The translations under genes and the position numbers were made by a program. The notes beneath the pieces are model-generated. The model saw only the letters and a list, made by a program, of their open reading frames with translations. It was not told the DNA's origin and searched no databases. 64,000 nt of DNA from Salipiger marinus (GTDB lineage: Bacteria > Pseudomonadota > Alphaproteobacteria > Rhodobacterales > Rhodobacteraceae), in NCBI RefSeq assembly GCF_900100085.1, contig NZ_FNEJ01000025.1:1-64000 (forward strand), given 5' to 3'. Shown in pieces: positions 27,526 through 36,900 of the stretch (positions within the stretch are counted from its first letter, which is position 1; each line of letters opens with the position of its first letter).

Positions 27526-28701
27526 TCAGTCGATGCCGTCGAAGGCCCCGGGCGACAGCTCCTCCCAGAAGGTGGCGATGGCCTCGGCATTCAGGGCCGA
27601 CATCCAGCCGTGCCGTTCGAAATCGTCCCTCCGTGCCCCGTCGAGCCGGGCCATGAACAGCCGCTTGTCGGCATCCCGCTGGGTCGGCTTGCGGGCGGCG
27701 GCCAGATCGCGGATCCGCTCCAGCTTTCGCGCTCTGGTTGTGCTGGGAGCGGCGTTTCGTGGCGAAACCTCCGAGCCATAATCCTCGCGCAGAGCTTTGG
27801 TCAGATAGCCCACGGCGTTCTTCACCCCGTCCTGACCCGCGACATAATCGAGCTTCTGCCGGACGTGATCCGCCCCATGCTCCCCCAGCCATTGCCGCGC
27901 CAGCCGGTCCGACACCCCAAGCCCGCGCAGCCGCGCATAAAGATCGGTGCTCCGCAGCCCCTCGCCGTCATCAAGATCGAGGATCGACAGCTGCGGATTC
28001 TCGGCGATCAGGAAGCGGATGTCGGTGACCGTGCGGCCCATCTTGCGGGTCTCGGGGGTCAGCAGGATGTTCGAGGTCTTGTTCACCTCCGCCACGGCAG
28101 GCTTGATGATCTTGGCATTCAGCTGCTTGTAGACATCATAGTAAGGGCTGTCGGCCACCCCCATCAGACGGCGGAACAGATCAAGCGACCACCAGCCGGT
28201 GGAGCCGGTCCGCACGAAGCGATAGCAGTTCTCGTAAAGCGCCAGCGCATGGCCAGAGGTGAAGCGCCGCTGGATGTTGAGGTTGATCAGGGCAAACACC
28301 TTGGGGTCGTGCAGCTTCTCCGCCAGCGCCGGGGAGTAGGCATATTCGCAGACCCCGCCTTTCAGCTTGGCATAGGACAGCAGCGCCGAAACCCCCCATT
28401 CCTGCTGACCCTTCTCGTCCAGCATGTCCCATTCCGCCACCGTTTCGGCCAGCCCGCGCAGGCTGGCCTTCAGCGTCTCCATGTCGTTCGAATTATACCC
28501 GATCATCAGGCAGAGCGTGCGCGCATCAATCTGGTGCCGCGGCTGCGAGGTCAGCGTGTCATAGGCATTGAGCAGCAGCACGTTGCTGAGCTTGCGCTGC
28601 AGCAGCGTCAGCTTGCCGGACACATGGATCGCCGCCACATGTTTCTTCACGGCACCACGGCGCAGCGGACCGCTGAGCCTGTCGCGGGGAATGTCGTCCA
28701 T
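27526..28701 (-). CDS. plasmid replication initiator (RepB/Rep_3 family)
   Basis: This 391-residue protein resembles the RepB-family initiators of Rhodobacterales plasmids, which are winged-helix proteins of the Rep_3 superfamily that bind origin iterons. The N-terminal half has LTLLQRKLSNVLLLNAYDTL and MIGYNSNDMETLKASLRGL, typical of the first winged-helix domain. A second domain follows with QRRFTSGHALALYENCYRFV. The C-terminal part is charged and variable. ATG at 28701 has GAAGG six bases upstream. It is divergent from parA across a repeat-rich region, as expected of a replication module. The coxB operon follows 76 bases downstream. Confidence 0.85.
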   Translation of the reverse strand: MDDIPRDRLSGPLRRGAVKKHVAAIHVSGKLTLLQRKLSNVLLLNAYDTLTSQPRHQIDARTLCLMIGYNSNDMETLKASLRGLAETVAEWDMLDEKGQQEWGVSALLSYAKLKGGVCEYAYSPALAEKLHDPKVFALINLNIQRRFTSGHALALYENCYRFVRTGSTGWWSLDLFRRLMGVADSPYYDVYKQLNAKIIKPAVAEVNKTSNILLTPETRKMGRTVTDIRFLIAENPQLSILDLDDGEGLRSTDLYARLRGLGVSDRLARQWLGEHGADHVRQKLDYVAGQDGVKNAVGYLTKALREDYGSEVSPRNAAPSTTRARKLERIRDLAAARKPTQRDADKRLFMARLDGARRDDFERHGWMSALNAEAIATFWEELSPGAFDGID

Positions 28702-28795
28702 GAACGGCCTTCTGTCTGCTCTGGCCCGGAGGCGGAATGGGGCCGGGAAAGGCTGCGCGAGTCGCCCCTGCTCCCGGTCGCGCCAGTGTCGGGGA

Positions 28796-28886
28796 AAAGG
28801 TATCCGCTGACAAGACCGGCTCTGGCACCTTGAACCGCCCCCGAAAACGGGCACCTTGCGGGAAAGCCGAGCCTCCAAAGGTATCC
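28796..28886. repeat. direct repeat AAAGGTATCC (two copies)
   Basis: Identical ten-base copies lie at 28796-28805 and 28877-28886, 81 bases apart. They flank two copies of GGCACCTTG at 28824-28832 and 28850-28858. They may be Rep-binding iterons. The spacing is not a regular helical repeat, so the binding role is inferred. Confidence 0.5.
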
Positions 28887-29029
28887 ATTTGCAGGAACCA
28901 GCCCCGGAGAGACCGCCGCGATTCGCGGGCCAGAGAGCCTGTTGCGGCGAAAAACCACCCCAAACCACCCCTCAGAGTCAAAAAACCCTCGCCAGACCGG
29001 GAATCAGCACCCGTGATCCCGAAAACGGG
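28840..29029. repeat. 12-base direct repeat CCCGAAAACGGG (two copies)
   Basis: The copies at 28840-28851 and 29018-29029 are identical. Each is itself an inverted repeat (CCCG-AAAA-CGGG). Each is followed by CACC or TGCC, extending the similarity. A candidate binding site for Rep or ParB. Confidence 0.55.
28952..28971 (+). repeat. tandem repeat AAACCACCCC x2
   Basis: Two identical ten-base units lie head to tail, one helical turn each. Such phase-aligned units are typical of iteron-like binding sites. Only two copies are present. Confidence 0.5.
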
Positions 29030-29080
29030 TGCCCTTGCCCCTGTATCCGGGCGCCCGGAATCCTGTCCACGGGCACCCGT
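29007..29080. repeat. GCACCCGT inverted and direct copies
   Basis: GCACCCGT (29007-29014) faces its complement ACGGGTGC (29025-29032) across ten bases, and a third copy is at 29073-29080, inside the imperfect palindrome ACGGG-CA-CCCGT. This may be a control site in the parA promoter or a partition site. Confidence 0.5.
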
Positions 29081-29087
29081 CCGGGTG

Positions 29088-29097
29088 TAACGCGTTA
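29088..29097. promoter_or_regulatory. palindrome TAACGCGTTA in the parA leader
   Basis: A perfect ten-base palindrome lies at the edge of the AT-rich tract upstream of parA. It is a candidate operator for ParA/ParB autoregulation or a parS-like centromere site. No second copy was noticed. Confidence 0.35.
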
Positions 29098-29281
29098 ACT
29101 TCTCAGTATTTATCTTGGGCTAAAGATCTTAAAAGACTCAAATATCCTCAAACATACCGATGCTGTTTCGTCTCAATGATCCCGGAAAAGAGCTGCGCCT
29201 TGCCAGGCCGATTCACTTCCCGCCCGGCATGTGCCATAGATGGCCGCATATCGCGTCGAACAGCGCACATGGCGAGGCTTC

Positions 29282-30685
29282 ATGGCACATAAACCGGGCA
29301 CGCCGCCCAAGGCAGACCTGCCACCCTATTTCAACATAGACCCGGCGGAGGCGGCGGAAAAGCTGTCCGCGCCCATCGACACCGCGCGTTTTGCCAAGGC
29401 TGCGGCCTTTGCCATGCGCGGGCGCGACGATCTCGCCCGCCGTGGCTACGCGCCTGACGGCACCAAGCGGCTGCGCAAATTCTCCACATGGGAAGTCTGC
29501 CGCTACCTGATCCCGGTCAATGCCGCGCATCTACGCCGCGTATTGCGACAGAACCCGGATCTGCCGCAGGGCGAAGGTGAAAGCGGCTCCAAATGGTATA
29601 CGTTGGGAGAGGTGCTGCGCCTGCGCGACCATTTCGCCGAGGAAGGCGCCAAGGACCGGGAATATCGCGCATGGCGGCCCGAGGGCCTGCCCGCCAAGGT
29701 CGTCGCGGTGGCGAATTTCAAGGGTGGCGTCGGCAAGACCTCGACCTGCGCGCATCTGGCCATGTCGGCCGCACTTGACGGCTACAAGGTGCTGGTCATT
29801 GACCTGGACAGCCAGGGCTCAATGACCTCGATCATGGGCGGCAAGGTCGAGGATGAATGGCAGACGGTGTTCCCGATGCTGGCCCGGGACTATGCCCTGC
29901 ATCTTCAGGCGGAAAACGACGTGCGCGCGGCGAGCGGGCAGAGTCCTTACCAATTTGATGAGACGCTGACCGCTGCCTTAGAGGTTTCGCCACGAAACCT
30001 TGTCCAGAAGACTCACTGGCCGAACATCGACCTGATCGGTGCGCAGCTGAATCTCTACTGGGCGGAGTTTCAGGTGCCGGTCTGGCGGATGCAGTCGCTG
30101 AGTTGGCCGCTCTGGGATGCGCTGACCCATGCGCTGGAGGATGGCGGCATGCTGGCCGAGTATGACATCATCCTGCTCGATACGCCGCCCGCGCTTGGCT
30201 ATCTGACCATCAACGCGCTGTCGGCGGCGGATATCCTGCTGGTGCCGCTGGGCGCCTCGTTTCTGGAGTTTGACAGCACGGGCCGGTTCTTCGACATGAT
30301 CTATTCGACCTTCGCCTCGATCGAGGATGGCGAAAATCGCGTGCGCCGCGCCGATGGCCTGCCGGAGATGCGGTTCGAATGGGACGCGGTGCGGGCGCTG
30401 GTGACGCGGTTCGACGCGGCGCAGCAGACCGATCTGGCCAATGTCATCCAGGCCTATTTCGGGGATTTCATGACCACCTACCGGCAGGAGATGACCGCGA
30501 TGGTGGGGCAGGCGGGCGAGCAGGTCTCGGGCATCTACGAGACCGATTACCGCGATTTCAACCGCGACACCTATGTGCGCGGACGCGAAACCTTTGACCG
30601 CACATGGGCCGAGGTCAAGGAAGTGATCCTTGGCACATGGTGGCGGGACCAGCAGATGATGGCGGCAGAGCGGGAGGCGGTCTGA
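29282..30685 (+). CDS. parA: ParA/RepA-type plasmid partition ATPase
   Basis: This 467-residue protein is a large (type Ia) ParA, which moves plasmid copies apart and represses its own operon. The N-terminal about 130 residues include an HTH-like stretch (FSTWEVCRYL, and TLGEVLRLRDHF near residue 105), as in plasmid RepA/ParA proteins. The deviant Walker A motif FKGGVGKT is at about 143-150, followed by VLVIDLDSQGS (Walker B') and DIILLDTPPALG. ATG at 29282 follows GGCGAGG; ATG at 29240 has no ribosome site. It is divergent from rep and coupled to parB by TGATG. Confidence 0.88.
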   Translation: MAHKPGTPPKADLPPYFNIDPAEAAEKLSAPIDTARFAKAAAFAMRGRDDLARRGYAPDGTKRLRKFSTWEVCRYLIPVNAAHLRRVLRQNPDLPQGEGESGSKWYTLGEVLRLRDHFAEEGAKDREYRAWRPEGLPAKVVAVANFKGGVGKTSTCAHLAMSAALDGYKVLVIDLDSQGSMTSIMGGKVEDEWQTVFPMLARDYALHLQAENDVRAASGQSPYQFDETLTAALEVSPRNLVQKTHWPNIDLIGAQLNLYWAEFQVPVWRMQSLSWPLWDALTHALEDGGMLAEYDIILLDTPPALGYLTINALSAADILLVPLGASFLEFDSTGRFFDMIYSTFASIEDGENRVRRADGLPEMRFEWDAVRALVTRFDAAQQTDLANVIQAYFGDFMTTYRQEMTAMVGQAGEQVSGIYETDYRDFNRDTYVRGRETFDRTWAEVKEVILGTWWRDQQMMAAEREAV

Positions 30686-31770
30686 TGGCAAAACGGCGGA
30701 AACTCGAGGCACCCTCGCCGGAGGATCTGACCCGGCTGGAAGAGGAATTCCGGCGCGACAGCGCCCGGGGTCCGATGAGCGCCCCGATTGCGCAGGTGGC
30801 CGCCGAGGCCGCGACCCATCACGATCCGCGCCCTGCCCCGCAGCGGGCCGAGGCCGCCAAGGACCGCGCCGATGCGGAACGGCTGCGCACCGCCGAAGGC
30901 CGCGGTCTGGTGATGCTGGAACTGCCACTGGACCAGATCGATGCCGATGCGCTGGTGCGCGACCGGGTGGTGCTGGATGCCGAAGAGATGGACGAGCTGA
31001 AAGCCTCCATCGCCAAGGGCGGGCTGCGCCTGCCGATCGAGGTCTTTGCCACCCCCGACGATCCGCGCGGCTTCCGCTATGGCCTGCTGTCGGGCTACCG
31101 GCGGCTGAAGGCGGTGCGCGACCTGCACGCGCTGACCAAGGATCCGCGCCATGCCACGATCAAGGCGGTGCTGCGCGATCCCGCCGCCATGGGCGGCACC
31201 TTTGCCGCGATGATCGAAGAGAACGAGATCCGCGCCTCGCTGTCGCAGTTCGAACGCGGGCGGATCGCGGTGATCGCGGCGCAGCAGGGCGCGTTCGTGA
31301 ATACCGAAGAGGCGGTGAACGCGCTCTTCCCCATGGCCTCCAAGGCGAAGCGGTCGAAGATCCGCAGCTTTGCGCTGATCTTCGAGGAACTGGGCGACAT
31401 GCTGACCTTTCCCGATCTCATCAAGGAGAAGGAGGGGCTGCGGATCGCCACGGCGCTGCGCGAGGGGGCCGAGGCGCGGCTGCGCGAGGCGCTGGCGGTG
31501 CGCGTGCCCGAGACCCCGGCGGAAGAGGCCGAGATGATTGCGGCAGCCCTGGACGGGGTGGCCCCCGTGGCGGACAAAAGCCGGGGCGGGCGCCCGAAAA
31601 AGGCCGCCCCGCCGCCGCGCCCGCGGCCGCTGCGGTCTGGCCTGACGCTGGAGGCGGAGCAGGATCGCGGCGGCTGGCTGATCCGGCTGCGCGGCGGGCG
31701 GGTCGACCGGGCGCTGGTCGAGGTCGCGATGTTCGAGCTGGAGCGGCTGCTGGGTCCGGCGGAGGACTGA
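30685..31770 (+). CDS. parB: ParB plasmid partition protein
   Basis: This 361-residue DNA-binding partition protein pairs with ParA. The ParB/Spo0J core begins with LPLDQIDADALVRDR and includes LLSGYRRLKAV and the conserved MIEENEIRASLSQFERGRIA, with a helix-turn-helix region after it. The C-terminal segment contains a basic linker (RGGRPKKAAPP) and a dimerisation tail (LEVEMFELERLL-like). Its ATG overlaps the parA stop by one base. ParB would bind a parS site, which is not identified here. The M20 gene starts 69 bases downstream and is probably separately transcribed. Confidence 0.9.
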   Translation: MAKRRKLEAPSPEDLTRLEEEFRRDSARGPMSAPIAQVAAEAATHHDPRPAPQRAEAAKDRADAERLRTAEGRGLVMLELPLDQIDADALVRDRVVLDAEEMDELKASIAKGGLRLPIEVFATPDDPRGFRYGLLSGYRRLKAVRDLHALTKDPRHATIKAVLRDPAAMGGTFAAMIEENEIRASLSQFERGRIAVIAAQQGAFVNTEEAVNALFPMASKAKRSKIRSFALIFEELGDMLTFPDLIKEKEGLRIATALREGAEARLREALAVRVPETPAEEAEMIAAALDGVAPVADKSRGGRPKKAAPPPRPRPLRSGLTLEAEQDRGGWLIRLRGGRVDRALVEVAMFELERLLGPAED

Positions 31771-31839
31771 GCCCGCGGCTGGACATCGCGGGGGCGGGCG
31801 GTCATGGTCGGGCGCGTTGATCTGATCCGGAGCCTGCCC

Positions 31840-32994
31840 ATGTCTGTCCTGCCCGACATCGCCGCCTTTGCCGATGACCTGACCGCCCTGCGCCACGATT
31901 TCCACCGCCACCCCGAAATCGGGTTTCAGGAACACCGCACCGCCGCCCGCATCGCGGATCTGCTGCGCGGCTGGGGGGTGGAGGTGACCACCGGCATCGG
32001 CGGCACCGGCGTGGTGGGGGTGCTGGAGGGCAGCCGTCCCGGGCGCACCATCGGGCTGCGGTCGGACATGGACGCGCTGCCGATGGAGGAGCGGACCAAC
32101 CTGCCCTATGCCTCGGTCAATCCCGGGGTGTTCCATGGCTGCGGCCATGACGGCCATATGACCATGCTGCTGGGGGCGGCGCGGTATCTGGCGCAGCGCC
32201 GCGATTTTGCCGGGCGCGCGGTGTTCATCTTCCAGCCTGCCGAGGAAGGTCTGGGTGGCGCGCGGGCGATGCTGGCGGACGGGCTGTTCGACCGCTTTCC
32301 CTGTGACGAGCTGTATGGCCTGCACAATTCGCCCTATAGCGCGTTTGGCCGGGTGTCGGTGCGGCCGGGACCGGCGCAGGCCGGTGCGGGCTTTTTCGAC
32401 ATCACGATCACGGGGCAGGGGGCGCATGGCGCCATGCCGCAGATGAGCCGTGATCCGGTGCCCGCCGCGGGCCTGCTGATCGGGGCGCTGCAGCAGATCG
32501 TGGCGCGGCGCATCGATCCCAACCATCAGGCGGTGGTGTCGGTCACCCAGATGCAGGCGGGATCGGCCTATAACGTCATTCCCGACCGGGCGGTGCTGTC
32601 GGGCACCACGCGGTTTTTCCACGAGCCGGACGAGCCGCTGATCGTGGCCGAGATGGAGGCCGCCTGTGAGGGGGTGGCGCGGATCTGCGGGCTGGAGGTG
32701 GCGCTGGATCACCGCCACATCTTTTCCGTGCTGCGCAACGACCCCGAGCGCACCGCCGACCTGATCGCCGTCGCGCAGGAACTGGTGGGTGATCAGGCGC
32801 AGGCCGATGCCGAGCCCACCATGGGATCAGAGGATATGGCCGATCTGCTGGCGGTGGTGCCGGGCGCCTTTTTCAATCTGGGCCATGGCAGCGGGGTGCC
32901 GCTGCACAATCCGGGCTTTGTGCTGGATGACGCGATCCTGCCGGTGGGGGCCAGCCTGCATGCGCGGATCGTCGAGCGGCGCGGCGCCGCCTGA
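31840..32994 (+). CDS. M20 family amidohydrolase (hippurate/IAA-amino acid hydrolase type)
   Basis: This 384-residue zinc amidohydrolase cleaves N-acyl amino acids. The metal-site motifs RHDFHRHPEIGFQE, SDMDALPMEE, FHGCGHDGHM and QPAEEGLGGA are present, with the dimerisation domain at about residues 180-290 (GQGAHGAMP) and a C-terminal metal segment (LGHGSGVPLHNPGF). The ATG at 31840 has GGAG about eight bases upstream; an ATG at 31804 would add 12 residues with no conservation. It lies between the partition genes and the IclR gene and ends at a strong terminator. It may belong to the same catabolic theme as the island beyond it, as it also cleaves amide bonds. Confidence 0.9.
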   Translation: MSVLPDIAAFADDLTALRHDFHRHPEIGFQEHRTAARIADLLRGWGVEVTTGIGGTGVVGVLEGSRPGRTIGLRSDMDALPMEERTNLPYASVNPGVFHGCGHDGHMTMLLGAARYLAQRRDFAGRAVFIFQPAEEGLGGARAMLADGLFDRFPCDELYGLHNSPYSAFGRVSVRPGPAQAGAGFFDITITGQGAHGAMPQMSRDPVPAAGLLIGALQQIVARRIDPNHQAVVSVTQMQAGSAYNVIPDRAVLSGTTRFFHEPDEPLIVAEMEAACEGVARICGLEVALDHRHIFSVLRNDPERTADLIAVAQELVGDQAQADAEPTMGSEDMADLLAVVPGAFFNLGHGSGVPLHNPGFVLDDAILPVGASLHARIVERRGAA

Positions 32995-33026
32995 CCGCTT
33001 GACTGCCAAAAACTTGGGCAAAGACG

Positions 33027-33055
33027 CCCGCCGGTTTGCGCCGGCGGGTTTTTTT
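33027..33055 (+). terminator. rho-independent terminator after the M20 gene
   Basis: CCCGCCGG-TTTGCG-CCGGCGGG is a perfect eight-base stem followed by a run of seven T. It separates the M20 gene from the IclR-led operon. Confidence 0.92.
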
Positions 33056-33111
33056 CTGCCGGGGCGCGACTTCGGGCTTGCCCTAGCGGCAGCAAATATG
33101 CTCCGTTATGC

Positions 33112-33125
33112 GAAACCATGGTTCC
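33112..33125. promoter_or_regulatory. candidate IclR operator
   Basis: GAAACCATGGTTCC is a near-perfect palindrome (perfect AACCATGGTT core) 25 bases before the IclR start. TTATG and CATAA flank it at slightly unequal distances. Size and position fit autoregulation by the IclR protein downstream, but no family-specific consensus was tested. Confidence 0.5.
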
Positions 33126-33150
33126 ATAAATCCGAACAAACGGGAGGCCC

Positions 33151-33906
33151 ATGTCCACGCTCACCAATGCCGCCGAGGTTCTGCGCCTGTTTGGCTCCGG
33201 CTGTCACGCGATCACCGTGACCGAGGTGGGCGCGCGGCTGGGGCTGCCCAAGGCCTCGGCCTCGCGGCTGATGAAGGCGATGCGGGAATGCGGGATGCTG
33301 GAGACCATCGGCGACAGCCGACAGCACCGGCCCGGCGCCATGATGCTGGATCTGGCAGCAGCGTTCCGGCAGTCGTCGAGCCTGATGCGCGACGCGGCGG
33401 AGGCGGTGGCGGCGGTGACGCGGCAGTATGGCCATACCGGATACATCTCCATCCGCATCGGGCAGGAGGTGACGGCGGTGGTCGATTTCGAGGGCACCGC
33501 CGCGCTGCGCGTGGTGTCCAATATCGGCCAGCATCTGCCCGCGCATCTGGCCGCCACGGGCCGGGCGCTGCTGGCGCGGCTGCCCGAGACGGATCTGGCC
33601 GCGCTTTATGCCGGGCATTCCGATCTGGACACCATCCTGCCGCGCATCGCCGCCTGCCGCGCGCAGGGCTATTCGCTGTCGATTCAGGAGACCACTCCGG
33701 GGGTCGAGGGCATTTCGGTCGCCGTGGGCGACCCCGGGACGGGCGAGGCGGTGGCGCTGTGCCTTGTCTATCCACATGCGGTGGTGACACCGCAGGACCG
33801 TGACGCGATGATCGCGGCCCTTGGCGCGCGCGCCGCAGATCTGGCGCAGCGCTTTGGCGATCCGATCTTCCGCGCCCCCGATTTCAGCAACAGGACGACC
33901 CCATGA
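33151..33906 (+). CDS. IclR family transcriptional regulator
   Basis: This 251-residue protein has an N-terminal winged helix-turn-helix (about residues 1-65, VTEVGARLGLPKASASRLMKAM) and an effector-binding IclR domain (GHTGYISIRIGQEVTAVVDF; LPAHLAATGRALLARL). IclR proteins often control pathways for small carboxylic or aromatic acids. GGGAGGCCC precedes the ATG. Its stop overlaps the ATG of the HyuAB gene (ATGA at 33903-33906), so it is co-translated with the genes it probably controls. The palindrome at 33112-33125 is a plausible operator. Confidence 0.88.
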   Translation: MSTLTNAAEVLRLFGSGCHAITVTEVGARLGLPKASASRLMKAMRECGMLETIGDSRQHRPGAMMLDLAAAFRQSSSLMRDAAEAVAAVTRQYGHTGYISIRIGQEVTAVVDFEGTAALRVVSNIGQHLPAHLAATGRALLARLPETDLAALYAGHSDLDTILPRIAACRAQGYSLSIQETTPGVEGISVAVGDPGTGEAVALCLVYPHAVVTPQDRDAMIAALGARAADLAQRFGDPIFRAPDFSNRTTP

Positions 33907-36900
33907 CCTCTGCATCTTCCCGCTGGCGCGTCGGTTTCGACATTGGCGGCACCTTCACCGATTTTGTGCTGTATGATGGCCAGAACGCGCAGGTGGCGCT
34001 GCACAAGCGTCTGACCACGCCGCATGATCCGTCCGAGGCGGCGCTGCTGGGGCTGCGGGAACTGCTGGAGATGAACGGCATCACCCATGCCGACGTGTCC
34101 GAGATCGTGCATGGCACCACGCTGGTCACCAATGCGGTGATCGAACGCAAGGGCGCGCCGGTGGGGCTGATTACCACCGAAGGGTTCCGCGACATCCTCG
34201 AGATGGGCACGGAACAGCGTTATGACATTTACGACCTGTTCGTGACCTTCCCCGAGCCGCTGGTGCGCCGCGACATGCGGCTGGACGTGCCGGAGCGGGT
34301 GGATGCCGAAGGCCGGGTGCTGACGCCGCTGGACGAGGCGGCGGTGCTGCGCGCGGCGGGCGAGCTGGTGGCGCAGGGGGTGGAGGCGATCGCCATCGCC
34401 TTCCTGCATAGCTACATCAACCCCGCGCATGAACAGCGCGCCGCCGAGCTGATCCGGGCGGAATATCCGCAGGTGGCGGTATCGCTGTCCTCGGCGGTGG
34501 TGGCGGAGATGGGCGAATACGAACGGGTGGTGACGACCGCCGCCAACGCCTTTGTCCAGCCGCTGATGGTGCGGTATCTGACCAAGCTGGAAGGCGCGCT
34601 GACCGAGGCGGGCTTTGCGGGCGCGCTGCGGCTGATGCATTCGGCGGGCGGGCTGGTGTCGCTGGAAACGGCGCGGGATTTCCCGATCCGGCTGCTGGAA
34701 TCCGGGCCTGCGGGCGGCGGGCTGGCGACGGCGCTGTTCGGCAAGGCGGCGGGGCTGGAGGATGTGATTTCCTTCGACATGGGTGGGACCACCGCCAAGG
34801 CCTGCATGATCGAGAATGGCCGCGCCGAGGTGGCGCCGATGATGGAGGCCGCGCGCGTCCATCGCTTTACCAAGGGGTCGGGGCTGCCGATCAAGGCGCC
34901 GGTGATCGAGATGATCGAGATCGGCGCGGGTGGCGGGTCCATCGCCGCGATTGACGAGGTGGGGCTGCTGAAGGTCGGCCCGCAATCCGCCGGATCCGAT
35001 CCGGGCCCCGCCTGTTACGGCATGGGCGGGCTGCAGCCTACGGTGACCGACGCCAATCTGGTGCTGGGCTATTACGATCCGGGCTTCTTCCTTGGCGGGC
35101 GCATGGCGCTGGATCTGGACGCGGCGCGGGCTGCGGTGGGCCGCGTGGCCGAACCGCTGGGGCTGGGCATCGAGGAGGCCGCGCTTGGCATCCACAAGGT
35201 CGTGGTGGAAAGCATGGCCTCTGCCGCGCGGGTGCATCTGGTGGAGCGCGGCAAGGATCCGAGGCAATATGCGATGGTGGGCTTTGGCGGCGCGGGTCCG
35301 GCCCATGCGGTCGATGTGGCGCGGGCCATGGGCATCGGATCGGTGCTGATCCCGCCCGCGTCCGGGGCGGCTTCGGCCTTGGGGTTCCTTGCGGCGCCGC
35401 TGTCGCACGAGGATGTGCGGTCGCGGCGGATGGAACTGGCGCCGGGTTTTGACGCCGATGCGCTGAACGGGATTCTGGAAGGGCTGGAGGCGGAGGGCCG
35501 TCACCATCTGACCCGGGCCGGGGTCGATCCGCAGGCGCTGGTGGTGGAACGCACCGCCGACATGCGGCTGGTCGGGCAGATGCACGAAATCACCGTGGCG
35601 CTGCCCGAGGGCGCGCTGTCGGAGGCCAATCTGGACGAGATCCGCGCGCGCTTTGTCGCGGCCTATTCCGCGCGGTTTGCCGCCCCCTTCGAGGGTGCGC
35701 GCATCGAGGCGGTGAATTTCCGCACCCGCGTGTCGGGCCCGGTGCCGGATCTGGCGCTGACCGGCGCTGCGGGCGGCGGCGATGCGGCGGCGCAGATCAA
35801 GTCGACGCGGCTTTGTCATTTTGCCGAAGGGGCTTATGAGACGCCGGTCTATGACCGTTATGCGCTGCGCCCCGGCGACACGATCACCGGTCCCGCCATC
35901 ATCGAGGAGCGGGAGTCCACCACCGTGGTCGGCCCCGCCGATACGGTGGAGATCGACGCGAGCCTGACGCTGTGCGTGCGGGTGGGCGCGCTGCCCGAGG
36001 CGGCGGCGCTGGTCACTGCCGACATGAGCCGCGCGCAGGCGGTGGCGCGGATCGAGGCCGATCCCATCGGGCTGGAAATCATGTGGTCGCGGCTGGTCAA
36101 CGTGGTGGAAGAGATGTGGCTGACCGTCTGCCGCACCGCGTTTTCGCTGGTGATCGCGGAGAGTCAGGATTTTGCCTGCGAGCTGCTGGATGCCGAGGGC
36201 GAGACGCTGGCGCATAGCCCGCGCGCCATGCCGGTGTTCAACCTGACGCTGCCGCGCGCGGTCAAGGCGCTGCTGGCGCGCTATCCGGCGGAGACGCTGA
36301 AGCCGGGCGACGTGCTGATCACCAACGATCCGTGGCTCTGTGCCGGGCATCTCTTCGACATCGCCATCGTCACGCCCGCCTTCCGCGATGGCAAGCTGGT
36401 GGGGCTGATGGGCACGGTGGGCCATGTCTCTGACATCGGCGGCACCAAGGACAGCCTGCGCGCCCGCGAGATCTATGAGGAAGGTCTGCAGATCCCGCCG
36501 ATGAAGCTCTGCGATGCCGGGGTGTGGAATGACAGCCTGATCGAGCTGATCCGCGAGAACGTGCGCAATGGCGATCAGGTGCTGGGCGACATCTTCAGCT
36601 TTGTCGCGGCGAATGATCTGGGGGCGGGGCGGCTTTTGTCCTTCATGTCCGATTACGGGATGGAGGATCTGGGCGCGCTGGCCGAGGTGGTGCAGGGCCG
36701 GTCCGAACGCGCGATGCGCGCGGCCATCGCCGCCATTCCCGATGGCGAATACCGGTCGGTCATCACCAACAACCCGCTGGGCGAGGTGCTGAGCTATCCG
36801 GTGCTGGTGACGGTCGCGGGCGACAGCCTGAGTGTGGATTTTGACGGGGCGCCGCCGCAGCTGCCGCAGGGCGGGCTGAATTCCACGCTGAATTACACCG

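Larger units (their letters stand above)
28702..29281. other. putative origin of replication between rep and parA
   Basis: This 580-base gene-free region separates divergent rep and parA. It carries short direct repeats (28796-28886 and 28824-28858), a widely spaced 12-base repeat, a tandem 10-mer, inverted GCACCCGT copies, a palindrome at 29088 and an AT-rich stretch at about 29088-29165 inside otherwise GC-rich DNA. Such an array of repeats beside a Rep gene, with an adjacent melting region, fits an iteron-type origin plus promoter and partition control. No promoter could be assigned with confidence. Confidence 0.65.
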
